64,000 bases of DNA from NCBI GenBank assembly GCA_012840135.1, contig DUMA01000015.1:1-64000 (forward strand), in the 5' to 3' direction. Position numbers and translations under genes: made by a program. Origin of the DNA: Thermoanaerobacterales bacterium (GTDB taxonomy: Bacteria; Bacillota; Thermosediminibacteria; Thermosediminibacterales; Tepidanaerobacteraceae). Below are positions 34,678 to 43,457 of this stretch, piece by piece (the stretch's first letter is position 1; each line of letters opens with the position of its first letter). Below the pieces are notes generated by a model. It had not been told where the DNA came from. It did no database searches and worked only from the letters and a program-made list of their open reading frames with translations.

Positions 34678-35931
34678 ATGTTGTCTACTGTTCAGCTGAA
34701 ATATAAGTCATCATATATAAGTGTTGATATAAACGATAAGAATCTATATGCAATATTAAATCCTCAAGACTTGCCAGGAGTAAAAGAACCGTTCAGTGAA
34801 GTAAGAAATGCTATTAATAATCCTGTAAACAGCCCTTCATTAAAAGAATTAGCGAAGGGGAAAAAAAGAGTAGTAATCCTTGCTAGCGACATTTCAAGAC
34901 CTTCACCTTCACATATCCTGGTCCCGCCAATAGTTGAAGAATTAAACAAGGCAGGTGTCAGATACAGTGATATTAAAGTAGTATTTGGATTGGGTTATCA
35001 TAGGAAACATACAGAAGAAGAAAAGAAAAAACTTGTGGGCGAAGATGTTTATAGCAAGGTAAGGTGTATAGACCATGACATAAATGATTGCGTATACCTG
35101 GGCACCACGAAGCGAGGCACCCCGGTAGAAGTTTTCAGGCCTGTAGCCGAGGCCGACCTGCTTATTGCCACCGGCAACCTGGAATTTCACTATAAAGCCG
35201 GTTACAGCGGAGGAGATAAAGCCCTCCTGCCGGGAGTGTGCAGCAAGAAGACCATCGAGACCAACCATGTGATGATGATAAGGCCCGGTACCATGCCCGG
35301 AAAAGCCGACGGGAATCCCATGCGTGAAGATATAGAAGAAGCGGGGCGCATCGCAGGAGTTAAATTCATTGTAAACGCTGTGTTGAACAGCCACAAGGAG
35401 ATAGTGAAAGTAGTGGCAGGGGACCCCGTAAAGGCACACCGCGAGGGGGCAAAGTATATCGATAAGATGTACAAGAGAAATATCGAAGAAAAGGTAGACG
35501 TGGTAATTGCCTCCTGTGGTGGATTCCCGAAGGATATAAACCTGTACCAGGCTCAGAAGGGTCTAGAAAATGCAAGCTTCGCGGTAAGGGATGGAGGCAG
35601 CATTATTCTTCTTGCCGAATGCAGGGAGGGCCTTGGGGAAGCCACCTTTGAGGACTGGATGCTGCGAGCGAAGACTCCCCACGATTGTGTCGAATGGATA
35701 CAGCAGGAATTCAAGCTGGGAGCCCATAAGGCAGCAGTCATATGCATGGTCCTGGAAAGGGCAAAAGTTTATCTGGTTTCAGGCCTTGATGAGAATCTGG
35801 TGAGGGATATATTTTTTATCCCCGCAAAGTCGGTCCAACAAGCCCTGGATAAATCCTTAAAGGAATACGGTGAAAAGGCAAAGGTGCTTGTAATGCCCTA
35901 TGCAAATTCAACTCTTCCCTATGTGGAATAA
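34678..35931 (+). CDS. larA: LarA-family nickel-pincer racemase/epimerase (2-hydroxyacid)
   Basis: 417 residues. LarA enzymes racemise 2-hydroxyacids using a nickel-pincer nucleotide cofactor. The catalytic and cofactor residues appear conserved: His in GLGYHRKHT, His and Lys in EFHYKAGYSGGDKALLPGVCS, and His in ETNHVMM. Homologues act on lactate, malate or other hydroxyacids. It lies ahead of a hydro-lyase and a malic enzyme, so malate is an attractive substrate. Start ATG with TCGGAGGAGCG. The first ~410 bases are AT-rich and the rest GC-rich. Confidence 0.85.
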   Translation: MLSTVQLKYKSSYISVDINDKNLYAILNPQDLPGVKEPFSEVRNAINNPVNSPSLKELAKGKKRVVILASDISRPSPSHILVPPIVEELNKAGVRYSDIKVVFGLGYHRKHTEEEKKKLVGEDVYSKVRCIDHDINDCVYLGTTKRGTPVEVFRPVAEADLLIATGNLEFHYKAGYSGGDKALLPGVCSKKTIETNHVMMIRPGTMPGKADGNPMREDIEEAGRIAGVKFIVNAVLNSHKEIVKVVAGDPVKAHREGAKYIDKMYKRNIEEKVDVVIASCGGFPKDINLYQAQKGLENASFAVRDGGSIILLAECREGLGEATFEDWMLRAKTPHDCVEWIQQEFKLGAHKAAVICMVLERAKVYLVSGLDENLVRDIFFIPAKSVQQALDKSLKEYGEKAKVLVMPYANSTLPYVE

Positions 35932-35965
35932 AACTCAATACAGGTTGAAAAGAGAGGAGATTTGT

Positions 35966-37231
35966 ATGCACGCACTGGAGAAAATTTTAGCAAAACATGC
36001 GGCAAAGGATAAGGTAAAAGCAGGCGAGATTGTAACCTGCCAGGTGGATCTTGCAGAAGTAAATGATTTGTATTTGCATGTAATAGAATCTTTTTATGAG
36101 ATGGGCGGGAAAAAAGTATGGGCTCCTGAAAAGGTGGCATTCGTATTTGACCACTATGCGCCCGCACCTACTATAAAATCCGCCGCCAATCATAAAGTCA
36201 TGAGGGAATTTGTATGGGAGCATGGCATAAAGCATTTGTTTGATATAAATGCCGGGGTATGCCATCAGGTCATGCCCGAGGCAGGGTTAGTTTTCCCGGG
36301 AATGCTGCTGGTGGCCACCGATTCCCACACTACAACCCACGGAGCCTTCGGAGCCTTCGGCACCGGAGTGGGAGCCACGGATCTTGCCTGCATACTTATG
36401 TCAGGGGAGCTCTGGTTCCGGGTGCCCGAGGTTATAAAGATAGAGATAAATGGCAAACTGAAGCCCGGTGTCCTGCCAAAAGATGTCATACTGCACATAC
36501 TGGGCAAGCTGGGCACCGAAGCTGCGGTATACAAGGCTATCGAATTTACCGGAGATACGGTAAAGAATATGGACATTCCAGGCCGTATGGTGCTCTGCAA
36601 CATGTCGGTGGAGATGGGAGCCAAGACATCATATATAAAGCCCGATGAGACAACCCTGAAATACTTGAAATCCCGGGGTGTCGATGTGGAAAAATTGGAA
36701 ATTCCCGAGACTGATCTCGATTATGAATACAGCGAAACGTACAATCTTGATGTATCAGATCTCTCACCCCAGATAGCCATCCCCCACAGCGTGGACAACG
36801 TGGTCCCCGTGGAAGCCGTAAAGGGCACCAGAGTAGATCAGGTTTTTATAGGTTCCTGCACCGGGGGAAGAGTTGAGGATATAGAGTGGGCCTATAAGAT
36901 CCTGAAGGGCAAGAAGATAAATGACAGGACGAGACTTGTAATTATACCCGCATCCCGGGATGTGTATCTTGAAGCCATGAGGCGGGGTTATGTAGAAGCC
37001 CTTATAAATGCTGGAGCCACCTTCAGCGCACCTGGTTGCGGTCCATGCCTGGGAGCCCATCAGGGAGTGATAGCTTCAGGAGAAGTTTGCGTGACCGCCA
37101 CCAACAGAAATTTCCCCGGGCGAATGGGCAGCACCGGAGGGGATATTTATCTTGCATCACCTGCTACGGCGGCAGCTTGTGCTCTTGCAGGAAAAATAGT
37201 AAATCCCGTAGAATATATAGAGGAGGTCTAA
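35966..37231 (+). CDS. LeuC/aconitase-type hydro-lyase, large subunit
   Basis: 421 residues from ATG 35966 (AGAGGAGA upstream). The [4Fe-4S] ligands are visible as Cys in FIGSCTGGRVED and the CxxC of SAPGCGPCLGAH; substrate-site sequence VATDSHTTTHGAFGAFGTGVGATD is present. The family includes isopropylmalate isomerase, homoaconitase, dimethylmalate dehydratase and maleate/citraconate hydratases. No leucine or lysine pathway genes are nearby, whereas a LarA racemase and malic enzyme are, so a catabolic hydratase is more likely. Confidence 0.85.
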   Translation: MHALEKILAKHAAKDKVKAGEIVTCQVDLAEVNDLYLHVIESFYEMGGKKVWAPEKVAFVFDHYAPAPTIKSAANHKVMREFVWEHGIKHLFDINAGVCHQVMPEAGLVFPGMLLVATDSHTTTHGAFGAFGTGVGATDLACILMSGELWFRVPEVIKIEINGKLKPGVLPKDVILHILGKLGTEAAVYKAIEFTGDTVKNMDIPGRMVLCNMSVEMGAKTSYIKPDETTLKYLKSRGVDVEKLEIPETDLDYEYSETYNLDVSDLSPQIAIPHSVDNVVPVEAVKGTRVDQVFIGSCTGGRVEDIEWAYKILKGKKINDRTRLVIIPASRDVYLEAMRRGYVEALINAGATFSAPGCGPCLGAHQGVIASGEVCVTATNRNFPGRMGSTGGDIYLASPATAAACALAGKIVNPVEYIEEV

Positions 37232-37234
37232 CCG

Positions 37235-37735
37235 ATGCAGCTTAAAATTTCCGGCAAGGCTTACATCTTTGGAGACAATATAGATACGGACCAGATTTAT
37301 CCGGGAAGGTATCTGGAACTCACTGCCAAGGCAGACATTGCCTCCCATTGCATGGAAGGCGCCCGGCCCGGATTTGCCACAGAAGTAAAAAAAGGTGATA
37401 TAATAGTAGCCGGGAAAAACTTCGGCTGCGGTTCTTCCCGGGAACATGCGGCAATTACGCTGAAGGAAGCGGGAGTGAGCGCAGTGGTGGCCGAATCCTT
37501 TGCCAGGATCTTTTTTAGAAACGCCATAAACCTGGGCTTACCCGTGATAACCTGCAAAAAGATACATGACAATGTAAAGGAGGGAGAAATACTGGAGATA
37601 GACCTGTCCACCGGCCAGATTAAAAACCAGAATACCGGTGAAACGTATCAAGGAGAAGGACTTTCGGACTTTGTGCTCAGTATTTTGGAAAACGGTGGAA
37701 TAAAGCCGCTGTTTAAGGAGAAGTACGGCAGTTAA
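37235..37735 (+). CDS. LeuD/aconitase-type hydro-lyase, small (swivel) subunit
   Basis: 166 residues. IFGDNIDTDQIYPGRYLELT and NFGCGSSREHAAITLKEAGVSAVVAESFARIFFRN are the swivel-domain signatures; GSSREHA helps form the active site of the heterodimer. It follows the large subunit by three bases. TDQIYPGRY differs from the TDAIIPARF style of leucine-pathway LeuD, in line with another substrate. Confidence 0.87.
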   Translation: MQLKISGKAYIFGDNIDTDQIYPGRYLELTAKADIASHCMEGARPGFATEVKKGDIIVAGKNFGCGSSREHAAITLKEAGVSAVVAESFARIFFRNAINLGLPVITCKKIHDNVKEGEILEIDLSTGQIKNQNTGETYQGEGLSDFVLSILENGGIKPLFKEKYGS

Positions 37736-37754
37736 AAGAAAGTGAGGAAAATCG

Positions 37755-38966
37755 ATGAATCTCACGGAGGAAGCTTTAAGACTTCATGCTGAAAACCGGG
37801 GCAAAATTGAGATTAAAAGCAAGGTATCTTTAAAAGATTCAAAAGACTTAAGTCTTGCCTATACACCGGGTGTGGCAGAGCCCTGCAAGGAGATAAAAGA
37901 GGAACCGGATGCGGTGTATAAATATACCTGCAAGGGCCGCATGGTGGCCGTGGTGACCGACGGTTCGGCGGTGCTGGGCCTCGGCAACATCGGAGCCATG
38001 GCCGGCATGCCCGTCATGGAGGGCAAGGCGCTGCTCTTTAAAAACTTCGGAGGTGTGGACGCATTTCCCATCTGTCTCGGCACCCAGGATGTGGATGAAA
38101 TAGTAAATACTGTAAAACTGATTTCTCTAACCTTTGGAGGCATTAACCTGGAAGATATCTCTGCACCCCGGTGTTTTGAAATCGAAAGCCGATTAAAGCA
38201 GGAACTGGATATTCCCGTATTCCACGATGACCAGCACGGAACTGCGGTGGTGGTGCTGGCAGGCGTAATCAATGCACTGAAAATAGTAAAAAAGGACATA
38301 AAAGATGTAAAGGTGGCTGTCAGCGGTGCCGGGGCAGCAGGAGTTGCCATAACAAAACTGCTCCTGAAAGCCGGGGCAAAAGATGTGATAGTGTGTGACA
38401 GGAAAGGCGCCATTTACAAGGGCCGGGGAGGCCTTGATTTCAGCAAGGAAGAACTTTCCCAAATAACAAATAAGAACGGGATAAGAGGTAGCCTTGCCGA
38501 TGCCATGAAGGGGGCAGACATATTCATCGGCGTTTCGGCTCCGGGTACGGTGACAAAGGACATGGTGAAGGCAATGGCGCCCGATCCTATCATTTTTGCC
38601 ATGGCCAATCCCGTGCCCGAAATCTTCCCCGAAGAGGCAAAAGAAGGCGGCGCGGCTGTGGTGGGTACAGGGCGTTCCGATTTCCCGAACCAGATAAACA
38701 ACGTGCTGGCTTTCCCGGGTATCTTCAGGGGTGCCCTGGAAGTGAGGGCAAAAGATATCAATGAAGAGATGAAGCTCGCGGCCGCTCATGCCATAGCTTC
38801 TCTTATCACCGATGAAGAACTTTCTCCGGATTACTGCATCCCCGGAGCCTTCGACAAAAGGGTGGCCGCCCATGTGGCATCAAGAGTGGCAAGAGCCGCC
38901 ATGGAAACAAAGGTGGCAAGAATCATGATAGATCCGGAAAAACTCAAAGAGGAAATGCTAAAGTAG
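37755..38966 (+). CDS. NAD(P)-dependent malic enzyme
   Basis: 403 residues, the short bacterial form. Converts L-malate to pyruvate and CO2. Visible: SLAYTPGVAEPC with the catalytic Tyr, VTDGSAVLGLGNIGAMAGMPVMEGKALLFKNF with catalytic Lys, PVFHDDQHGTAVV metal site, and the Rossmann loop VSGAGAAGVAI. Last gene of the run, before a terminator; it would supply the exit to pyruvate for the racemase/hydro-lyase genes upstream. Confidence 0.94.
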   Translation: MNLTEEALRLHAENRGKIEIKSKVSLKDSKDLSLAYTPGVAEPCKEIKEEPDAVYKYTCKGRMVAVVTDGSAVLGLGNIGAMAGMPVMEGKALLFKNFGGVDAFPICLGTQDVDEIVNTVKLISLTFGGINLEDISAPRCFEIESRLKQELDIPVFHDDQHGTAVVVLAGVINALKIVKKDIKDVKVAVSGAGAAGVAITKLLLKAGAKDVIVCDRKGAIYKGRGGLDFSKEELSQITNKNGIRGSLADAMKGADIFIGVSAPGTVTKDMVKAMAPDPIIFAMANPVPEIFPEEAKEGGAAVVGTGRSDFPNQINNVLAFPGIFRGALEVRAKDINEEMKLAAAHAIASLITDEELSPDYCIPGAFDKRVAAHVASRVARAAMETKVARIMIDPEKLKEEMLK

Positions 38967-38989
38967 AGAATTGATCGGATAATGATAAA

Positions 38990-39022
38990 ACCCCGGGCTA
39001 AATTGTCCGGGGTGAATTTTTT
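38990..39022 (+). terminator. Terminator after malic enzyme
   Basis: ACCCCGG pairs with CCGGGGT; GAATTTTTT follows. Confidence 0.88.
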
Positions 39023-39030
39023 GTGTCCCC

Positions 39031-39222
39031 CGTGCCCGGCATTAGCCGTAATTTGCCTGCTGCAAAAGTCCGGTGCCGCAGCCCCGGGATGTCATCTGGC
39101 AGCAGGTTGAAGACCCGTTTTTTTGGGACTTACGTCCCGCTCAGGTTATAGGCCCTTACAGTAAAATTTTTCGACTTTTGAATCATGTGCGGATTTGTTT
39201 AAACTGCTATGATTAAAATCAA
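39031..39222 (+). ncRNA. Structured leader of the Tad pilus operon, class unknown
   Basis: The ~230 bases before flp are gene-free and GC-rich in their first half. CCTGCTGC (39056-39063) pairs with GCAGCAGG (39099-39106), enclosing TCCGG/CCGGGA. Then ACCCG-T7-GGGACTTACGTCCC follows, with a GGGAC/GTCCC hairpin at 39125-39138. It does not match the c-di-GMP-I pattern seen at 259, nor another riboswitch I know. It may be a cis-regulatory RNA or attenuator. Confidence 0.45.
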
Positions 39223-39262
39223 ATAAGGGTTGAGAATTAAAAGTAAAAAGGAGGTCGGAAAA

Positions 39263-39448
39263 ATGTTAAAACATTTCAAAAAATTATGGACCGGAGAAGA
39301 AGGACAGGGCATGGCCGAATACGGGCTTATTCTGGCACTGGTGGCCGTAGTGGTGATCGTGGCGCTGAAGGCTCTGGGGCAGGGTATCAATTCTAAATTT
39401 AATGATGTGACAAACGGTTTAAACGGCACAACTCCCTCCACTCCATAA
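39263..39448 (+). CDS. flp: Flp-family type IVb pilin
   Basis: 61 residues from ATG 39263 (AAAAGGAGGT upstream). EEGQGMAEYGLILALVAVVVIVAL shows the prepilin cleavage site after the glycine and the Glu-Tyr pair of Flp pilins, then one hydrophobic helix. Major subunit of the Tad pilus. Confidence 0.95.
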   Translation: MLKHFKKLWTGEEGQGMAEYGLILALVAVVVIVALKALGQGINSKFNDVTNGLNGTTPSTP

Positions 39449-39492
39449 GTCAATAAGATTTAAAAAGAGGCATTTATCGTTGTTATATTGTT

Positions 39493-39514
39493 GGCCCTAC
39501 TTTTCAGTAGGGCC
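39493..39514 (+). other. Hairpin between pilin and prepilin peptidase genes
   Basis: GGCCCTAC pairs with GTAGGGCC and can be extended by TTGTTA/TAACAA outside. No U-tract follows. Likely stabilises the abundant pilin message relative to downstream genes. Confidence 0.65.
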
Positions 39515-39552
39515 GCTTTAACAACAAAACTCTATTGGAAAGAGCTGGTTTT

Positions 39553-40065
39553 ATGGCGATTGCGGATTGTTTCCTTATTTTGTTAATGGCAATTTGCGTT
39601 TACACAGACATAAAATCTAAAAAGATATATAACGTCGTGCTTTTCCCCGCGGCGGCCATAGGTCTTGCGAGCAATTTTTTATCGGGCGGCGCGATCGGAG
39701 GGATTACCGGAATAAAAGGCATGATGCTGGGTGTGGCGCTTCTTTTGATACCCTTCATCCTGGGCGGGATGGGAGCGGGGGACGTCAAGCTTCTGGGAGT
39801 CGTGGGAGCCTTTAAAGGCCCCGGCTTCGTCTGGACAGCGTTTATTTTTACGGCCATCGTCGGAGGCGTTATCTCCGTGATAGTTATGGTAAAAAGCGGA
39901 GAATTTCCAGTACGGTTCAGAGCCGCAATCCTTACCCTATTTTCCGCATTTGGCGTTATTCCTCAAGTCGATTTGCTGGACTCCATTTACGAAGGTTCGG
40001 TTCAGACCTTTCCTTACGCCGTGGCCATTGCTGCGGGCACCGCTCTGGCATATGTGGTGAGGTGA
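39553..40065 (+). CDS. tadV: Prepilin peptidase TadV/CpaA (A24 family)
   Basis: 170 residues from ATG 39553, a short A24 peptidase without the methylase domain. Catalytic aspartates: Asp in CVYTDIKSKKIYN and in GGMGAGDVKLLGVVG. Several helices. It cleaves and thereby matures the Flp pilin and TadE/G pseudopilins. Confidence 0.9.
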   Translation: MAIADCFLILLMAICVYTDIKSKKIYNVVLFPAAAIGLASNFLSGGAIGGITGIKGMMLGVALLLIPFILGGMGAGDVKLLGVVGAFKGPGFVWTAFIFTAIVGGVISVIVMVKSGEFPVRFRAAILTLFSAFGVIPQVDLLDSIYEGSVQTFPYAVAIAAGTALAYVVR

Positions 40066-40071
40066 TTTTTC

Positions 40072-40479
40072 GTGATTGAGGTTTGTAGGCATTTAAAGAG
40101 CCGGAAGGGTCAGTCCATGGTGGAACTTGCCCTGATTCTGCCGGTCATTGTCCTGATACTGTTCGGCGTTCTGGAGTTCGGGCGCATTTTTTATTCATAC
40201 ATCGTTATAACTCATGCGGCAAGGGAAGGGGCCAGGGCCGGAGCAGTCGGCAAGACCGATGCGGAAATTATATCCAGGGTTCGGGATTCCGCTCCCCTGC
40301 CTGAGGCGGACACCAATTTGCATATAACAAGATTGGAGCCGAATGAGACCGCCCGGACACCGGGCGTGCCGTTCACCATAGAAGTAGCTTACGACGTGGA
40401 ACTGGTGACTCCGCTTTTTGACAGCCTGCTGCCTAATCCTGTTACGCTAAAATCTCGGGCTACAATGAGGATAGAATGA
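40072..40479 (+). CDS. tadE: TadE-like pseudopilin
   Basis: 135 residues, GTG start with GAGGTGA upstream. RKGQSMVELALILPVIVLILFGVLEFGRIFY is the TadE N-terminal helix with Glu at +5; HAAREGARAGAVG follows. Minor pseudopilin of the Tad system. Confidence 0.9.
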   Translation: MIEVCRHLKSRKGQSMVELALILPVIVLILFGVLEFGRIFYSYIVITHAAREGARAGAVGKTDAEIISRVRDSAPLPEADTNLHITRLEPNETARTPGVPFTIEVAYDVELVTPLFDSLLPNPVTLKSRATMRIE

Positions 40480-41423
40480 TGAAGAGGCTAAAGAGCTTTT
40501 TCAAAACAATTAGGCGGGACGAAAGAGGGACAGTGCTGGTGCTGGCCGCAGCCGTGATGACCGTACTCCTGGGTTTTGCCGCTCTGGTGACCGATGTGGG
40601 TGCCCTTGTGCTGGAAAAAAATCGTTTACAGAACGCATGCGACGCCGCCGCCCTGGCCGCCGCCCGGGAACTTCCATCCACTGAGGCGGCCAGGCAAAAG
40701 GCCCTGGAATACCTGGGGTATAACGGTGTTGCTCCGGAGGAGGCTATTATAAACTTTGATGCCGGGGGCACAAAGGTGACCGTGGAAGCGTCCCGCCGTG
40801 TAGATTTCACCTTTGCCCGGGTTTTTGGTATAAATAGCGGTAATGTTTCGACAAGGGCATCCGCCGTATTCGGCAGTGTGAAAAGCATAACCGGAGTGGT
40901 TCCCTTCGGTATTCCCGACCAGCCGCTGGTATACGGGCAGGAATACACCTTAAAATCCGGTTCCCACGATGCATACGGTCCGGGCAATTACGGCGCCCTG
41001 GCCCTGGAATTGAGGGGAGCATCCAGCTATGAAAACAATTTGAAATACGGTTACGGCGGCACTGTCAGTGTGGGAGACTGGGTGCTTACGGAACCGGGAA
41101 ACATGTCGGGCCCTACCGAAGAAGGAGTAAATTACCGTTTGAGCCGGTGCCCGCATACACCTGGTTGCAGCATTGATTCTTATCACCCCGATTGCCCAAG
41201 AGTTATGATAGTGCCGATTTTCAACCCCACCGACTTGAGCGGCAGGGACAAAGTCAAGATAGTCGGGTTTGCAGCCTTCCTGTTGAAAGGAGTGGAAGGT
41301 TCAGGAAATAAAAGTAATGTTAAAGGATACTTTTTGCAAATGGTTCCGCCGGAAGGATTGCGTTATACCATAGACCCGAACGGAACCGACTACGGACTGC
41401 ATGCGGCAAAGCTGATGGAATGA
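40476..41423 (+). CDS. tadG: TadG-like pilus assembly protein
   Basis: 315 residues overlapping tadE by ATGA. The Tad N-terminal domain is clear (RRDERGTVLVLAAAVMTVLLG, ATDVGALVLEKNRLQNACDAAALAAARELP-like sequence). The C-terminal part has a Cys-containing segment (RCPHTPGCSIDSYHPDCP), possibly metal- or disulphide-linked. No von Willebrand A domain is obvious. Confidence 0.85.
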   Translation: MMKRLKSFFKTIRRDERGTVLVLAAAVMTVLLGFAALVTDVGALVLEKNRLQNACDAAALAAARELPSTEAARQKALEYLGYNGVAPEEAIINFDAGGTKVTVEASRRVDFTFARVFGINSGNVSTRASAVFGSVKSITGVVPFGIPDQPLVYGQEYTLKSGSHDAYGPGNYGALALELRGASSYENNLKYGYGGTVSVGDWVLTEPGNMSGPTEEGVNYRLSRCPHTPGCSIDSYHPDCPRVMIVPIFNPTDLSGRDKVKIVGFAAFLLKGVEGSGNKSNVKGYFLQMVPPEGLRYTIDPNGTDYGLHAAKLME

Positions 41424-41445
41424 TAATGGCGAGGAGAATTGAACT

Positions 41446-42147
41446 ATGAAAAATAAACTCATCTTTTTACTGGCGATTATTTTTGGCCTTGCGGCTGCTT
41501 TTGGCGCATACAATTATATGGAAGATTTAAAAAGAACCTACAGGACATCCGGGAATTTCACCCGGGTGGCTACGGCGAAACAGAAAATTGCGGCCAGGAC
41601 GGTCATAAGCGGCGATATGCTGGAATTCAAAGAAATGCCCGTGGAATACGTACTGCCGGGTACGGTGGTGGACGTCAAAGATGCGACGGGCAAAATGGCG
41701 CGCGGCGATATTTATCCGGGAGAGGTGATCCTTAGCAACAAACTGGTGGCGAGAACCGATGCCGCTGCGGGTCTTTCGGCGAAAGTGGAAAAGGGCAGGC
41801 GGGCTGTTTCTATTCCGGTCAACAACATAACCGCCATGCACGGGCTCATCAATGCGGGAGATCGTGTGGACGTGCTGGTCACTTTCAACGCGCCGGGTGA
41901 ACAAAAAACTCCAGCCACATCCACCATAATTCAAAATGTGCCGGTTCTGGCCGTCAATGGGAATCTTGCGACAGAAGGAGCATCGAAACAGGAGCCCCAG
42001 ACCATCACCGTTATGGTGGAACCGGAACAAGCTCAACAGATAGCCCTGGCCATCCAGCAGGGAAGCATTCAACTGGCGCTGCGCTCGCCGGACGATTCAG
42101 ATATCGTACAGCTTCGCACGAGCATACCGGAACATTTAATGCGATAG
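41446..42147 (+). CDS. cpaB: Flp pilus assembly protein CpaB/RcpC (SAF domain)
   Basis: 233 residues. One N-terminal helix, then a SAF domain (VATAKQKIAARTVISGDMLEFKEMP, RGDIYPGEVILSNKLVA) and the RcpC-type beta domain (AVSIPVNNITAMHGLINAGDRVDVLVTF). Thought to gate or stabilise the pilus at the outer layer. Confidence 0.92.
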   Translation: MKNKLIFLLAIIFGLAAAFGAYNYMEDLKRTYRTSGNFTRVATAKQKIAARTVISGDMLEFKEMPVEYVLPGTVVDVKDATGKMARGDIYPGEVILSNKLVARTDAAAGLSAKVEKGRRAVSIPVNNITAMHGLINAGDRVDVLVTFNAPGEQKTPATSTIIQNVPVLAVNGNLATEGASKQEPQTITVMVEPEQAQQIALAIQQGSIQLALRSPDDSDIVQLRTSIPEHLMR

Positions 42148-42162
42148 CGGGGAGGTTTTTGT

Positions 42163-43386
42163 ATGGCACCCATCAGGGTTTTAATAGCGGACGACATAGC
42201 TACCACGCGTGAAGACATAAAACGCCTGCTTTATTTTGAGGACGACATAGAGGTGGTGGGCGAGGCCGGCGACGGCCATGAAGCAGTTTCCATGGCTGAG
42301 GAACTGAAACCCGACGTTATATTGATGGATATAAATATGCCCCGCCTGGACGGCATCGGCGCTACGGAGCAGATTTCCGTGAATTTGCCCCAGTGCGCCA
42401 TCATTATAATTTCCATACAGGGGGAGCAGGAATACCTTCGCAAGGCCATGGCTGCCGGAGCCAGGGAATATCTGGTAAAGCCCTTCTCTGCCAATGAACT
42501 GGCAAACGCCATCCGCCGGGTCAACGAATCTCAGAAACGGCGCAACTTGAACCTTGTGCCGCAAACGCCCTCTAATGCCTCGCAGGGCTTCAAGCAAAAG
42601 CGCGGCAAAATAATCGCATTTTTCTGCACCAAGGGGGGTGTGGGCAAGACGACCCTGGCCTGCAACCTGGCCGTAGCTCTGGCGCAGGAGACCGGGAAAA
42701 AAGTGGCTCTGCTGGATCTGGACCTTACTGCGGGCGACGCCGCAGTTATGCTCAACATCAATGCCAGAAACACCATAGCCGATTTGGTACAGGAACAGGA
42801 TGTAATGGATTTTCAACTGGTGGACGTGTTTCTTATTCCGCACCTGTCGGGAGCAAGATTACTCCCGGCGCCGCTTTCTCCGGAGCAGGCGGAATTGATA
42901 CACCCGCCGCATGTGGAACAGCTCTTGAAAATATTAAGGGAGAATTTCGATTATGTCATTGCGGATACCGCACCGCTTTATAGCGATATCAATCTTGAGG
43001 TGCTGGAAGCGTGTGATAGGATAGCGCTTGTTTTGAACCAGGACCTGACCACCCTGAAACACGTCAAAACTACTATTGATATCATGAAAACGCTGAACTG
43101 CGAGTCTAAAGTGAGGATTATTCTGAACCAGCAAAGCAACGAAGGACTGAAGGTCAAGGAACTGGAAAAGACGTTGAATACTGCCATAACGGCTGCGGTG
43201 CCCGACGACGGTAAAACGGTGCAGAGTGCCATCAACAAAGGGGTGCCTTTTGTTATGGGACAGCCTTTTGCTAAAGTGTCGGCCGCAGTGAAAGACATGA
43301 TCGGCCTGCTGGACCTGGCCAAGGTGGATGAGGGCCGGGAAACGGTTGCCAAAAAGTCTTTTGTGACAAGAATGTTCAGTTTTTAG
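42163..43386 (+). CDS. tadZ: TadZ/CpaE: receiver domain fused to ParA-like ATPase
   Basis: 407 residues. An N-terminal receiver domain (1-120) with a complete phosphorylation site: Asp10-Asp11, Asp56 in LMDINMP, and Lys in YLVKPF. The C-terminal ATPase has the deviant Walker A FCTKGGVGKTTLACNLA and switch regions LDLDLTAGD and VIADTAP. It localises the pilus machine. Many TadZ receivers are degenerate; this one looks canonical. Confidence 0.92.
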   Translation: MAPIRVLIADDIATTREDIKRLLYFEDDIEVVGEAGDGHEAVSMAEELKPDVILMDINMPRLDGIGATEQISVNLPQCAIIIISIQGEQEYLRKAMAAGAREYLVKPFSANELANAIRRVNESQKRRNLNLVPQTPSNASQGFKQKRGKIIAFFCTKGGVGKTTLACNLAVALAQETGKKVALLDLDLTAGDAAVMLNINARNTIADLVQEQDVMDFQLVDVFLIPHLSGARLLPAPLSPEQAELIHPPHVEQLLKILRENFDYVIADTAPLYSDINLEVLEACDRIALVLNQDLTTLKHVKTTIDIMKTLNCESKVRIILNQQSNEGLKVKELEKTLNTAITAAVPDDGKTVQSAINKGVPFVMGQPFAKVSAAVKDMIGLLDLAKVDEGRETVAKKSFVTRMFSF

Positions 43387-43406
43387 ATTTGCCTTTTCGG
43401 CAAATC
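43386..43406 (+). other. Intercistronic hairpin before tadA
   Basis: GATTTGCC pairs with GGCAAATC across TTTTC, starting at the tadZ stop. No U-tract. Confidence 0.55.
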
Positions 43407-43457
43407 CGACTTAATCTGACCGCTGAAATCCGAACACTGATTGGGGAGTGACTGAAG

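Noticed and set aside
35966-37735. Leucine-pathway isopropylmalate isomerase (leuCD)
   Set aside because: No leuA, leuB or ilv genes nearby; neighbours are larA and malic enzyme, and the small subunit has TDQIYPGRY rather than the usual leucine-pathway form. Not fully excluded without phylogeny.
39031-39222. Second c-di-GMP-I riboswitch before the pilin gene
   Set aside because: Lacks the GGCAAAC, GAAA tetraloop and GACGCAAAGCC elements that are plain at 259-352.
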